Positions 8,771 to 17,334 of a stretch of 64,000 nt of DNA are shown here, piece after piece (within the stretch, counting starts at the first letter, position 1; every line of letters begins with the position of its first letter). Both the position numbers and the translations under genes were made by a program. This stretch comes from Azospirillum oryzae (GTDB lineage Bacteria; Pseudomonadota; Alphaproteobacteria; Azospirillales; Azospirillaceae). The stretch covers positions 536,001-600,000 of the forward strand of contig NZ_FXAK01000005.1 of the NCBI RefSeq assembly GCF_900177515.1, read 5' to 3'. The notes under the pieces are model-generated. The model worked only from the letters and a program-made list of their open reading frames with translations. It made no database searches and was not told the origin of the DNA.

Positions 8771-10128
8771 CCGAACCGCGTATCGTGATCGTCGGCGCCG
8801 GTCCCGCTGGGATTCGCGCGGCGGAAACGCTGGCGGCGGCCGGGCTGCGCCCCACGGTGATCGACGAGGGGGCAAAGGCCGGCGGGCAGATCTACCGACG
8901 CCCGCCCGACGGATTCACCCGTCCGCCTGCGACTCTGTACGGCTCGCAGGCGGAAAAGGCGGTGGCGCTCCATGGCGTCTTCGACGGTCTGGCGGCGGCC
9001 GGCCGCATCGTCCATCTGCCGCGCCATTCGGTCGCCGCACTGGCCGACGGGACGCTGCATGTGGTCGGCGACAGCGGAAGCCGATGGATCGGTTATGACC
9101 GGTTGATCCTGGCGACCGGCGCGACCGACCGTCTCGCCCCAGTTCCCGGCTGGCAGGCGCCAGGCGTCTACAGCCTCGGCGCGATGCAGATCGCGCTGAA
9201 GGCGCAAGGCGTGGCGATGGGGCGGCGGATCGTGCTGGCCGGGTCGGGGCCGTTGCTGACCCTGCTGGCGACCCAGCTGCTGAAGGCTGGCGCGCAGATC
9301 GCCGCGGTTCTCGACACCGCCGGCATGCGCGGCCAGATCGCCGCCTTCCCCGACCTTGCCGTCCGCCCGTCCTTTGCCCTGCAAGGGCTGGCGATGCGGG
9401 CGCGGCTGGGGCGGCTCTACCATGCCGGGATCGGTCTGGAGGGGATCGAGGCGACGGAAACTGGGGTGACGGCGGTGCGCTGGACGGATGCCGGCGGGCG
9501 GTCCCGACGAACGGCCTGCGACGCGGTCGGGCTGGGCTGGCATCTGAAGGCGGAAACCCAGCTTGCCGATCTCGCCGGCTGCCGGTTCGACTATGATGCG
9601 ACATGGTCACAGTGGTTGCCCTGTGCCGACCGGATGGGGCGTGCCGGAGACGGCGTCTATCTGGCCGGCGACGGTCTGCGCCTGTTGGGGGCCGATGGGG
9701 CGGAGGTCGCCGGGCGCCTCGCCGCTGCCGCCTGTCTGTCCGATCTGGGCTTGCCGGCGCCGGACACCGCTGCCGACCTAAAGCGGCTCGACCGGCTGGA
9801 ACGCTTCGCGCGCGGCATCGCCCGCGCCTTCCCGTGGCCGGCGGATCAGGTGCGCGCCCTGTCTGATGATACCGTTCTCTGCCGTTGCGAAGGGATCACC
9901 GCGGGCTCGGTGCGTGAAACGGCCGCCTATGGCGGGGCGGAGGCCAACCGGGTGAAGTCGCTGGGCCGGGCCGGCATGGGGCGTTGCCAGGGCCGCTATT
10001 GCCAGCTTGCGGCTGCCGAACTGATCGCTGTCACCGGGGGACTTGTGCATGCCGGTGAGGTGGGGCGCCTGCGCGCCCAGGCTCCGGTGCGTCCGATGCC
10101 GATCCGCGCCTTGCTGGAGGAAGACTGA
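8767..10128 (+). CDS. FAD/NAD(P)-binding oxidoreductase subunit with BFD-like [2Fe-2S] domain (HcnB/LhpE/OoxA-like)
   Basis: A 453-residue pyridine-nucleotide-disulfide-type flavoprotein. The N-terminal Rossmann motif is RIVIVGAGPAGIRAAETLAAAG, and the second nucleotide-binding region is ILATGATDRLAPVPGW followed by IVLAGSGPLLTLLA. The C-terminus carries a BFD-type cluster site Cys372-x-Cys374-x32-Cys407-x4-Cys412 (VLCRCEG and GRCQGRYC). This domain order is that of HcnB and the D-hydroxyproline dehydrogenase middle subunit. It is the last gene of the hyuAB operon. I infer that its third partner is the divergent DAO gene at 3025-4170. The physiological substrate is not readable. Confidence 0.88.
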   Translation: MTEPRIVIVGAGPAGIRAAETLAAAGLRPTVIDEGAKAGGQIYRRPPDGFTRPPATLYGSQAEKAVALHGVFDGLAAAGRIVHLPRHSVAALADGTLHVVGDSGSRWIGYDRLILATGATDRLAPVPGWQAPGVYSLGAMQIALKAQGVAMGRRIVLAGSGPLLTLLATQLLKAGAQIAAVLDTAGMRGQIAAFPDLAVRPSFALQGLAMRARLGRLYHAGIGLEGIEATETGVTAVRWTDAGGRSRRTACDAVGLGWHLKAETQLADLAGCRFDYDATWSQWLPCADRMGRAGDGVYLAGDGLRLLGADGAEVAGRLAAAACLSDLGLPAPDTAADLKRLDRLERFARGIARAFPWPADQVRALSDDTVLCRCEGITAGSVRETAAYGGAEANRVKSLGRAGMGRCQGRYCQLAAAELIAVTGGLVHAGEVGRLRAQAPVRPMPIRALLEED

Positions 10129-10185
10129 GTCGCGGCAGGCGGGTTCTCTGGCCGGTTCCCGCCGCTACGATCCTGAACATCCTTA

Positions 10186-10214
10186 TTGATATCTGAAACA
10201 TCATTATGCATACT
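10186..10214 (+). promoter_or_regulatory. Candidate sigma-70 promoter of the HTH-SulP unit
   Basis: TTGATA (10186-10191), 17-base spacer, CATACT (10209-10214), in a locally AT-rich stretch within otherwise GC-rich DNA, about 40 bases before the small HTH gene. Confidence 0.4.
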
Positions 10215-10252
10215 CTAGGCATAGTTACAGATGTATCAGCGTGGTATGCAGG

Positions 10253-10513
10253 ATGATCACGGCTTCGCAGATGCGCGCCGCTCGGGCGCTCCTGGGGATC
10301 GACCAGAAGACACTTGCCGAAATGGCCGGGCTGTCCGTTCCGACCATTCAGCGCATGGAGGCGAGCGACGGAAACGTGCGCGGCGTGGTCGACAGCCTGA
10401 CCAAGGTGGTCGATGCCCTGACCCAGGCCGGAATCGAACTGATTGGCGAGAATGCGCAGAGCATCGCCGGCGGCCGTGGCGTCCGGTTGAGGACACCGAC
10501 GGAAAAATCCTGA
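10253..10513 (+). CDS. Small helix-turn-helix (XRE-like) protein
   Basis: An 86-residue protein from ATG 10253. The first 60 residues are one HTH: MITASQMRAARALLGIDQ, then TLAEMAGLSVPTIQRMEAS, then VVDSLTKVVDALTQAGIELI. This is an antitoxin-like compact XRE fold with no sensor domain. It directly precedes a SulP anion transporter in the same direction, an arrangement I recall as common in alphaproteobacteria, so a role in controlling that transporter is plausible. GTG 10241 in the same frame is a less likely start. No toxin partner is visible. Confidence 0.75.
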   Translation: MITASQMRAARALLGIDQKTLAEMAGLSVPTIQRMEASDGNVRGVVDSLTKVVDALTQAGIELIGENAQSIAGGRGVRLRTPTEKS

Positions 10514-10595
10514 CGCCACACCTGATCGAACCTGCGACGGCGACCGCCGACCTGATGCCGACGATCCCGCCGCCTTATTGAAGGCCGCCGGACAG

Positions 10596-12377
10596 ATGAC
10601 AGCCCGAACCGAACCGATTTCCCAGCGCCCAATCTCCAAACCTCGTCAGCCCAGTTTTGCCGAACTGTTCACCCCAAAGCTCGTCACCATTCTGCGCGAG
10701 GGGTACGGATTATCGAATTTCCGCGCCGATGCGATCGCCGGGCTGACGGTTGCCATCGTCGCACTTCCGCTGTCCATGGCGATCGCCATCGCCTCCGGCG
10801 CTTCGCCGGCACAGGGTCTCTACACCGCGATCTTCGGCGGCTTCCTGGTGTCCGCCCTCGGCGGCAGCCGGTTTCAGATCGGTGGCCCCGCCGGCGCCTT
10901 CATCGTGCTTGTCGCCGCCACGGTGCAGGCGCACGGCATGGACGGGCTGATCCTCGCCACCATGCTGTCCGGCCTGATGCTGGCGGCCATCGGCTTTCTG
11001 CAGTTGGGCACCTACATCAAGTTCATGCCCTATCCGGTGACGGTCGGCTTCACCGCCGGCATCGCCGTCATCATCTTCGCTAGCCAGATCAAGGATCTGC
11101 TCGGCCTGAGCCTGGGCGTACCGGAGCCTGGGCCGCTGCTCGACAAGCTGCCGGTGCTGTGGTCGAGCCTGCCGACGGCGAAGCCTGCGGCGGTCGGGCT
11201 GGCGCTGGCGTCGATCGGCATCATCACCGGGCTGAAGATCCTGCGGCCCCACTGGCCGGGCATGCTGATCGCGGTCGCCGGAAGTGCGGCGGTGACCGCC
11301 GGCTTCGGCCTGGAGGTCGCGACCATCGGCACCGATTTCGGCGGCATTCCGCCGGGCCTGCCGATGCCGAGCCTGCCGGCCATCTCCTTGGACAAAATCC
11401 AGGCGGTTCTTCCGAGCGCCGTGTCGTTCGCGCTGCTCGGCTCCATCGAATCGCTGCTCTCGGCGGTGGTCGCCGATGGCATGACCGGGCGCCGCCACCG
11501 CTCCAACTGCGAACTGGTCGGGCAGGGCGCCGCCAACGTCGCCTCTGCCCTGTTCGGCGGATTCTGCGTCACCGGCACCATCGCCCGCACGGCGACCAAT
11601 GTGCGCGCCGGTGCCCATGGGCCGGTTTCCGGCATGCTGCATTCGGTCTTCCTGCTGGTCTTCGTTCTGGTCGCGGCACCGCTGGCCAGCTTCATTCCAC
11701 TCGCCAGCCTCGCCGGCGTGCTGGCGGTCGTGTCCTGGAACATGGTCGAGAAGCCGGCTTTCGCGCTGCTTCTGCGCTCCTCGCGCGGGGACGCCGCTGT
11801 CCTGCTGTCGACCTTCCTGCTCACCATCTTCCGCGGTCTGTCGGAAGCCATCGTCATCGGCTTCGCGCTCGGCTCGGTGCTGTTCATCCATCGCATGTCG
11901 AAGGTGACCGCGATCGAGAGCCAGACGCCTTTCGTCGCCGAGGACCGGCCCGACGGCGCCGCGTCCGCCCGCACGCCCTACGATGAGGGCGCCGCCGATC
12001 CCGATGTGGTCGTCTACCGCATTTCCGGCGTGTTCTTCTTCGGCGCGGCGGCCTCAATCGGTTCGGTGCTCGACCGCATTGCCGATACGCATCGGGTGCT
12101 GATCGTCGATTTCAGCGCCGTGCCGTTTCTCGATTCCACCGCCGCCAACACCATCGAAGGGCTGGCGCACAAGGCCGCCCGGCGCGGCGTGAAGGTGATC
12201 CTGACCGGGACCAGCCACGCGCTGCGTCAGGACCTGTTCAGCCATGGGCTCAAGCCGCCGCTCGTCGCCTATGAACGGACGATCGAGGTCGGTCTGCGCA
12301 AGCTGCGGCGGAGCGATGGGCGTAAGACCGCCGGAGCGGACTCATCCGCCGAGACGTGGCGGGGCAACGAGGGGTAG
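10596..12377 (+). CDS. SulP-family inorganic anion transporter with STAS domain
   Basis: A 593-residue inner-membrane transporter of the SulP/SLC26 family (sulfate, bicarbonate or other anions). The SulP signature lies in DAIAGLTVAIVALPLSMAIA and SALGGSRFQIGGPAGAFIVL. Further helices run to about residue 430 (NCELVGQGAANVASALFGGF and ARTATNVRAGAHGPVSG are conserved). The cytosolic STAS domain occupies the last about 130 residues (VVVYRISGVFFFGAAASIGS; LIVDFSAVPFLDSTAANTIE), including the serine-less DST loop. ATG 10596 was chosen over TTG 10578. The upstream HTH gene may regulate it. The transported ion is not determinable. Confidence 0.92.
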   Translation: MTARTEPISQRPISKPRQPSFAELFTPKLVTILREGYGLSNFRADAIAGLTVAIVALPLSMAIAIASGASPAQGLYTAIFGGFLVSALGGSRFQIGGPAGAFIVLVAATVQAHGMDGLILATMLSGLMLAAIGFLQLGTYIKFMPYPVTVGFTAGIAVIIFASQIKDLLGLSLGVPEPGPLLDKLPVLWSSLPTAKPAAVGLALASIGIITGLKILRPHWPGMLIAVAGSAAVTAGFGLEVATIGTDFGGIPPGLPMPSLPAISLDKIQAVLPSAVSFALLGSIESLLSAVVADGMTGRRHRSNCELVGQGAANVASALFGGFCVTGTIARTATNVRAGAHGPVSGMLHSVFLLVFVLVAAPLASFIPLASLAGVLAVVSWNMVEKPAFALLLRSSRGDAAVLLSTFLLTIFRGLSEAIVIGFALGSVLFIHRMSKVTAIESQTPFVAEDRPDGAASARTPYDEGAADPDVVVYRISGVFFFGAAASIGSVLDRIADTHRVLIVDFSAVPFLDSTAANTIEGLAHKAARRGVKVILTGTSHALRQDLFSHGLKPPLVAYERTIEVGLRKLRRSDGRKTAGADSSAETWRGNEG

Positions 12378-12449
12378 GATCGCCTGTTGTCCGGCACGGG
12401 AGGCGGACGCCGCGCAAACGGTGCCCGCTCCGCGGCAAAGGAGGGCGTC

Positions 12450-14483
12450 ATGAGAAAGCTGCTGATCGCGCTGGCCGTCATCGTCGGTTTGGTCGTCGTC
12501 GCGGTGGCCGCTCTGCCCTTCGTCCTGACCGGGGATTTCATCGCCCAGCGCATCGCCGCGGCGGTGAAGGAGCGCACCGGCCGCGATCTCGACCTCCGGA
12601 TCGCCTCGGTATCGCTGTTCCCGCGGCTGAAGGCGGCGATCGCATCGGCGGCCCTGTCCGACGTGCCCGGCAGCGGACGTCCGCCGATGGTGGAGGTCGG
12701 GAGCGCCAATCTGGAAATGCCGCTGTGGCCCCTGCTGCACGGCACTGTGGAACTGGAGCGCCTACGTGTCGACGGCCTGCGGGCCAATCTGGTGGTGGAT
12801 GCCGGCGGGCGCGCCAATTGGGACTTTGACGGCCAAGGCACGGTCCAGGGCAGCCAGACTGCCGGTTCCGACGGCCAGAAACCCCAAGAGCTTCCCGACC
12901 TGCGGTTCGGCGATGTCCGCATCGGCACTGTGGCGGCCAACTACACCGACCAACGGTCCGGCCAGTCCGTCGCCCTGTCGGACGGGTCGCTGGTGGTGGC
13001 GATGCCCGATTTCGACACGCCGGCCCATATCGAAGGCCATGCCGCGGTCAACGGGCGCGCGCTGACCCTGACGGCCCAGGTCGCCTCCCCTCGCGCGCTG
13101 GCCGCAGGTAATCCGACGGCCGTGCAAGGGCAACTGGCATCCGACCTGTTCGAGGCCAAACTGGATGCAAAGCCGGAGGCCGACGGCCACACTGGCGGGC
13201 CGCTGACGGTGTCGGTGCCGGACGTCCCCGCCCTGGCCAAGTGGCTGGGGGTGCCGAACCCGGCGACGCTGCCGGTGCGCACGGTCCGCCTCACCGGCAA
13301 GGCCGGTCTCGGTGGGCCGCAGGCGTCGCTGGACGATTTCACTCTGGCACTCGACGACGTCAGGGCCAGTGGTGCGGTGAGCGCGGACTGGTCGGGCAAG
13401 GTGCCGGCGGTGACGCTGCGGGCATCGGTCGATCCGCTGGACCTCGACCGCTACCTTCCCGCGCCCGCCCCGGCCGCGCCGGCCCAGACACCCGCGCCCG
13501 GTTCCGCGGACGCCGGGTGGAGCGACGAGCCGATCGATGTTTCCCCCTTGCAGCGTCTGAACCTGGATGCGGTCGTCGACAGCAAGGGGACCAGAATCCG
13601 GGGCATCGGAATCGGGCCCACCCGTACCAGCATCAATCTTCGGGACGGCGTTCTGGCCGTCGATGTGCCGGACATTCCCGCCTTCGGCGGCCACAGCAGC
13701 AGCGGACTGAAGGTGGACGCCACGAAGCAGCCGGCGAGCTATGCGCTGACGATGACCGCCAACGGCCTGCAGGCCGAACAGGTGCTGGCGACCTTCGCCG
13801 GGACCAACGTGATCCGCGGGACGACCGCGCTGAACATTGACGTGACCTCGGCCGGCGGCAACCAGAAGGCGCTGGTGTCCGCCCTGATGGGCACAACCCA
13901 CATCCTGTTCCGCGACGGTGCGCTGCGGGGGATCAACATCGCGGCCATCCTTCGCGATCCGGTCGCCGCCGCCACCGGGCGGATGCAGGACGCTGCGCGG
14001 GAAACCGATTTCGCCGAGTTCGGGGGCAACTTCCGCCTGGATCACGGGGTGGCCCGCACCGGCGATCTGCGCATGCTGGCCCCGATCTTCCGCGTGGAGG
14101 GGCAGGGCACGGTGTCGCTGCCCGACCGGCGACTGGACCTCCGCTTGGAGCCGACGGTGACGTCCAGCTTGAAGGGGCAGGGCGGGCAGTTCGAACAGGC
14201 CGGCGTGACGATCCCGGTCCTGGTGACGGGCAGCTTCGGGGCCCCCTCGATCCAACCGGATTTCAGCGGGGTCGCCCTGTCCGCCATCAAGGACCCGGCA
14301 AAGGCCGCCGAGGCGGTGCGGCGCCTGAAGGAAGGCGCCTCGCCGGCCGACATCCTCGGCGGTTTCCTCGGCTCAGGCAATTCCGGCAATGCCGGGGCTT
14401 CCGACAAACCGGCGGGAAACCTGCCCCTGCCGATCCCGGGCGGCCAGTTGCCGCCGGCCCTCAAGGACCTGTTCGGCCGGTGA
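12450..14483 (+). CDS. AsmA family protein
   Basis: A 677-residue envelope protein. One N-terminal membrane anchor (LLIALAVIVGLVVVAVAALP) is followed by a long beta-rich periplasmic region. The AsmA domain begins IAQRIAAAVKERTGRDLDLR with RVDGLRANLVVDAGGRANWDF. The conserved C-terminal AsmA block is seen in FRLDHGVARTGDLRMLAPIF and VSLPDRRLDLRLEPTVTSSL. A Pro/Ala linker lies near residue 345. AsmA-like proteins (including TamB relatives) are thought to bridge the envelope in lipid transport and outer-membrane assembly. AAGGAGG lies just upstream of ATG 12450. No partner is adjacent. Confidence 0.9.
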   Translation: MRKLLIALAVIVGLVVVAVAALPFVLTGDFIAQRIAAAVKERTGRDLDLRIASVSLFPRLKAAIASAALSDVPGSGRPPMVEVGSANLEMPLWPLLHGTVELERLRVDGLRANLVVDAGGRANWDFDGQGTVQGSQTAGSDGQKPQELPDLRFGDVRIGTVAANYTDQRSGQSVALSDGSLVVAMPDFDTPAHIEGHAAVNGRALTLTAQVASPRALAAGNPTAVQGQLASDLFEAKLDAKPEADGHTGGPLTVSVPDVPALAKWLGVPNPATLPVRTVRLTGKAGLGGPQASLDDFTLALDDVRASGAVSADWSGKVPAVTLRASVDPLDLDRYLPAPAPAAPAQTPAPGSADAGWSDEPIDVSPLQRLNLDAVVDSKGTRIRGIGIGPTRTSINLRDGVLAVDVPDIPAFGGHSSSGLKVDATKQPASYALTMTANGLQAEQVLATFAGTNVIRGTTALNIDVTSAGGNQKALVSALMGTTHILFRDGALRGINIAAILRDPVAAATGRMQDAARETDFAEFGGNFRLDHGVARTGDLRMLAPIFRVEGQGTVSLPDRRLDLRLEPTVTSSLKGQGGQFEQAGVTIPVLVTGSFGAPSIQPDFSGVALSAIKDPAKAAEAVRRLKEGASPADILGGFLGSGNSGNAGASDKPAGNLPLPIPGGQLPPALKDLFGR

Positions 14484-14510
14484 GGTGTGCCGGTCGGCGC
14501 CCGGATGCCG

Positions 14511-14849
14511 TCAATCGAAGCTGAAGCCCTGGTCCTTCATGTAGATGTTCTTGACCTTGCACCAGTCGACGCTGAACTTCTCCGACTCATAGCCGACCCA
14601 GTCGACCTTGAAGGGCACGACGCAGTTGCCTTCGTTGCTGCCCCAGTCCATCTCGGCGGATTCGCCGGGCTTTAGCTTGAAATCGATCCAGTTCTTGCTC
14701 CACGCGCCATTTTCATAGGTGCGGAAGCCGTTGATGACGTAGTCGGACGATTTGTTGTGCAGGTTGAACTTGTAGGTGTCCGCCGCCTGGGCGGAGACGG
14801 CAGCGCCCGTCAGGGCGGCGAGGACGGCGAGAAATGCGAAGCTGCGCAC
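14511..14849 (-). CDS. Small secreted protein of unknown function
   Basis: 112 residues from GTG 14849, preceded by GAGGTG. A signal peptide (MRSFAFLAVLAALTGAAVSA, then QA-A cleavage) leaves a roughly 90-residue mature domain. That domain is rich in Trp, Tyr, Asn and Lys, with two cysteines that could form a disulfide (GNCVV and DWCKV). The composition suggests a compact beta protein acting in the periplasm or outside. No family is recognised with confidence. It is convergent with the AsmA gene and divergent from the dienelactone hydrolase. Confidence 0.75.
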   Translation of the reverse strand: MRSFAFLAVLAALTGAAVSAQAADTYKFNLHNKSSDYVINGFRTYENGAWSKNWIDFKLKPGESAEMDWGSNEGNCVVPFKVDWVGYESEKFSVDWCKVKNIYMKDQGFSFD

Positions 14850-15045
14850 GGTTTCACCTCGTCAGGGGGTAAGCCGGCCATGATGGCCGCAGTCCACACT
14901 GTGACGAGGCAATAATCCGAACGGAAGAGCGGATATGACCATCGTAGCGGTCGGCTGCCCTGTCGCCAGTTGCCGTGACGGTCCAGAGCCCTATGATCCT
15001 CGGCAATGACCGCCTGGACGGTCTCGCAAGATGAGGGTTCGGGAC

Positions 15046-15723
15046 ATGAGTGACGCATCAGCCGCCGGCTGGATCGAACTGACAGCGGCGGACGGCCACC
15101 GGCTGCGCGCCTATCGGGCGCCGGCCAAGGGCGAGGAAATCGGGCGCCTGATCGTGGCGCCGGAGATCTTCGGCATCAACCACCACATCCGCAGCGTCTG
15201 CGACGGCTTTGCCCAGCAGGGCTTCACCACCGTGGCGCCCGACCTGTTCGACCGGGCCGAGCGCGGTGTGGAACTGCCCTATGATGATGCCGGCATCCAG
15301 CGTGGCATCGCGCTGAAGGGCGCGGTGGCGACCGCCGACGCCCTGCAGGACGTCGCCGCGGCGCTGGCCCATCTGGGCGGTGACGGGTCGGCGGCCATCG
15401 TCGGCTATTGCTGGGGCGGCAGCATCGCCTGGGCGGCGGCCTCGAACCTGCCGGTGCGCGCGGCCATCGGCTATTACGGTGGGGAGATCGGCAAGACGCT
15501 GGACAGCGCCCCGCGCGTGCCGACCCTGCTGCATTTCGGCGAGCAGGACCACGCCATCCCGCTGTCGGTCGCCGAGGGGGTAAGCTCGCGCTATCCGTGG
15601 GTGCCGGTGCATGTCTATCCGGCCGGCCACGGCTTCAACTGTGACGAGCGGGGGAGCTTCCATCCGGAAAGTGCGGTTCTTGCGCTTCGCCGGACCGTCG
15701 GGCTGCTGCGGGCGGTGTTCTGA
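15046..15723 (+). CDS. Dienelactone hydrolase family protein
   Basis: A 225-residue alpha/beta hydrolase. The DLH triad is visible: Cys122 in the nucleophile elbow GYCWGG, Asp168 in GEQDHAIP and His195 in PAGHGFNC. The conserved Glu40 (VAPEIFGINHHIR) that activates the cysteine is also present. Such enzymes hydrolyse dienelactones or related esters and lactones in the cytoplasm. No aromatic ring-cleavage genes lie nearby, so the physiological substrate is open. ATG 15046 is favoured over 15031 by spacing from GGGTTCGGG. Its last 89 bases are also read on the other strand by msrQ. Confidence 0.9.
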   Translation: MSDASAAGWIELTAADGHRLRAYRAPAKGEEIGRLIVAPEIFGINHHIRSVCDGFAQQGFTTVAPDLFDRAERGVELPYDDAGIQRGIALKGAVATADALQDVAAALAHLGGDGSAAIVGYCWGGSIAWAAASNLPVRAAIGYYGGEIGKTLDSAPRVPTLLHFGEQDHAIPLSVAEGVSSRYPWVPVHVYPAGHGFNCDERGSFHPESAVLALRRTVGLLRAVF

Positions 15724-16384
15724 CCGGCCGCGGTACGACCGGTCGAGCATCCTTCCGCCGTCTGTCCTTATGGGATCCCAGCCGGATCGGCCAGCGGCGG
15801 AAGGCCAGCAGCCCGATGCAGATCAGCGCATAGACCAGCGGCGCCGTCTGCCAGCCCTTCACCAGCATGATGAAGTGCAGGCAGCCGGCCAAGCCGGCGA
15901 TGAACACGCCTTTGTGCAGGGCGCGCCAGTTCTTGCCGCCCAGCCGCTTGACCATGCCGTCGGTGGAGGTGGCGGTCAGCGCCGTCAGGATCAGGAAGGC
16001 ACCCATGCCGACCGTGATGTAGGGCCGCTTGACGATGTCCTTCCAGATCGCCGGCCAGTCGAAGAACTGGTCCAGCCCGATATAGGTGGACAGATGGACG
16101 CTGGCGTAGAAGAAGGCGAACAGCCCCAGCATCCGGCGGAACCGCGCCAGCCCGGCCACGCCCGTCAGCATGCGCAACGGCGTCAGCGCCAGCGCGATCA
16201 GCAAGAAGCGCAGGGCCCAGAGTCCGCTGGCCTTGACGCTTTCCAGCACCGGCTCGGCTCCCAATTTGCCGGTGTAGGCGAGCCAGACGGTCCAGACCAG
16301 GGGAACCAGGGCGGCGGTGAAGACGACCGGCTTGGCCCAGCGGGACGCAAGGGCCGCGTTGGCGGCGGCGCGGAAATCGGACAT
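15635..16384 (-). CDS. msrQ: MsrQ, heme-binding membrane subunit of the MsrPQ methionine sulfoxide reductase
   Basis: A 249-residue inner-membrane ferric-reductase-like protein that passes electrons from the quinone pool to MsrP. Six hydrophobic segments are seen. Likely heme ligands are the histidines in FFYASVHLSTYIGLDQFFDW and RALHKGVFIAGLAGCLHFIM. It starts two bases after the msrP stop, the usual msrP-msrQ order. The C-terminal tail after RLGSHKDRRRK is about 35 residues longer than expected, Arg/Pro-rich, and encoded antisense to the end of the dienelactone hydrolase gene (15635-15723). Confidence 0.92.
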   Translation of the reverse strand: MSDFRAAANAALASRWAKPVVFTAALVPLVWTVWLAYTGKLGAEPVLESVKASGLWALRFLLIALALTPLRMLTGVAGLARFRRMLGLFAFFYASVHLSTYIGLDQFFDWPAIWKDIVKRPYITVGMGAFLILTALTATSTDGMVKRLGGKNWRALHKGVFIAGLAGCLHFIMLVKGWQTAPLVYALICIGLLAFRRWPIRLGSHKDRRRKDARPVVPRPVRTPPAAARRSGEAQEPHFPDGSSPARHS

Positions 16385-16386
16385 CG

Positions 16387-17334
16387 TCAGAAATTCGCCT
16401 TCAGGTCCATCCCGGTATAGAGCGACGCGACCTCTTCGCCGTAGCCGTTGAAGGGCAGCGTCTTGCGGCGGGAGAATTCGCCGACCCGCCGTTCCGTCGC
16501 CTGGCTCCAGCGCGGGTGGTCGACCGCGGGATTGACGTTTGAATAGAAGCCGTATTCACTGGGCTGCGATTTGTTCCAGGCAGTCGGCGGCTGCTCCTTC
16601 ACCAGCGTGATCTTGACGATCGACTTGATCGACTTGAAGCCGTATTTCCACGGCACCACCAGCCGGATCGGCGCGCCGTTCTGGTTGGGCAGCACCTCGC
16701 CATACATGCCGACGGCAAGCAGGGTCAGCGGGTGCATGGCCTCATCAAGCCGCAGCCCCTCGGTATAGGGCCAGTCCAGCACCCAGGAGCGCAGGCCCGG
16801 CATCTGCTTCGGGTCGTTCAGTGTCTGGAAGGCGACGTATTTGGCGTTGCCGGTCGGCTCCACCCGCTTCAGCAGTTCGGCCAGCGGGAAGCCGACCCAG
16901 GGGATCACCATCGACCAGCCTTCGACGCAGCGCAGGCGGTAGATGCGTTCCTCCATCGGGAATTTCAGCATGTCCTCGATGCCGATGGTCGTCGGCTTGG
17001 CAACCTCGCCGCCGATGGCGATTTCCCACGGGCGGGTCTTCAGCGTGCCGGCATTCTCGGCCGGATCGCTCTTGCCGGTGCCGAACTCGTAGAAATTATT
17101 GTAGGTGGTGGCCGACTTCATCGGCGTCGTCGGGTCGAACTTCGGATCGGCCGGCTTGATTGTGGTCGGCGCCTCGAAGGCGGCGGCGAGCGCGTTGCCG
17201 CTCCACACCGGCAGGCTGCCCAGCGCCATCGCGGCGGCACCGCCGGCCATCAGGCTGCGGCGCGACAGGAAAAGCTCCCGCGGCGTCACCTCGTCTTCGC
17301 GTGCCTGCGACGCGGTGGGGAATTTGAACAGCAT
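16387..17334 (-). CDS. msrP: MsrP, periplasmic molybdopterin methionine-sulfoxide reductase catalytic subunit
   Basis: A 315-residue molybdoenzyme that repairs oxidised methionines in periplasmic proteins. A twin-arginine signal is present near residue 26 ([20 protein letters not shown]). The oxidoreductase molybdopterin domain includes the cofactor cysteine in [15 protein letters not shown] and the conserved [16 protein letters not shown] segment. Length and order (msrP then msrQ) match the E. coli yedYZ pair. ATG 17334 is preceded by GGGAGAGGG; an upstream GTG/ATG extension in the same frame would put extra residues before the Tat signal and is disfavoured. Confidence 0.94.
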   Translation of the reverse strand: MLFKFPTASQAREDEVTPRELFLSRRSLMAGGAAAMALGSLPVWSGNALAAAFEAPTTIKPADPKFDPTTPMKSATTYNNFYEFGTGKSDPAENAGTLKTRPWEIAIGGEVAKPTTIGIEDMLKFPMEERIYRLRCVEGWSMVIPWVGFPLAELLKRVEPTGNAKYVAFQTLNDPKQMPGLRSWVLDWPYTEGLRLDEAMHPLTLLAVGMYGEVLPNQNGAPIRLVVPWKYGFKSIKSIVKITLVKEQPPTAWNKSQPSEYGFYSNVNPAVDHPRWSQATERRVGEFSRRKTLPFNGYGEEVASLYTGMDLKANF

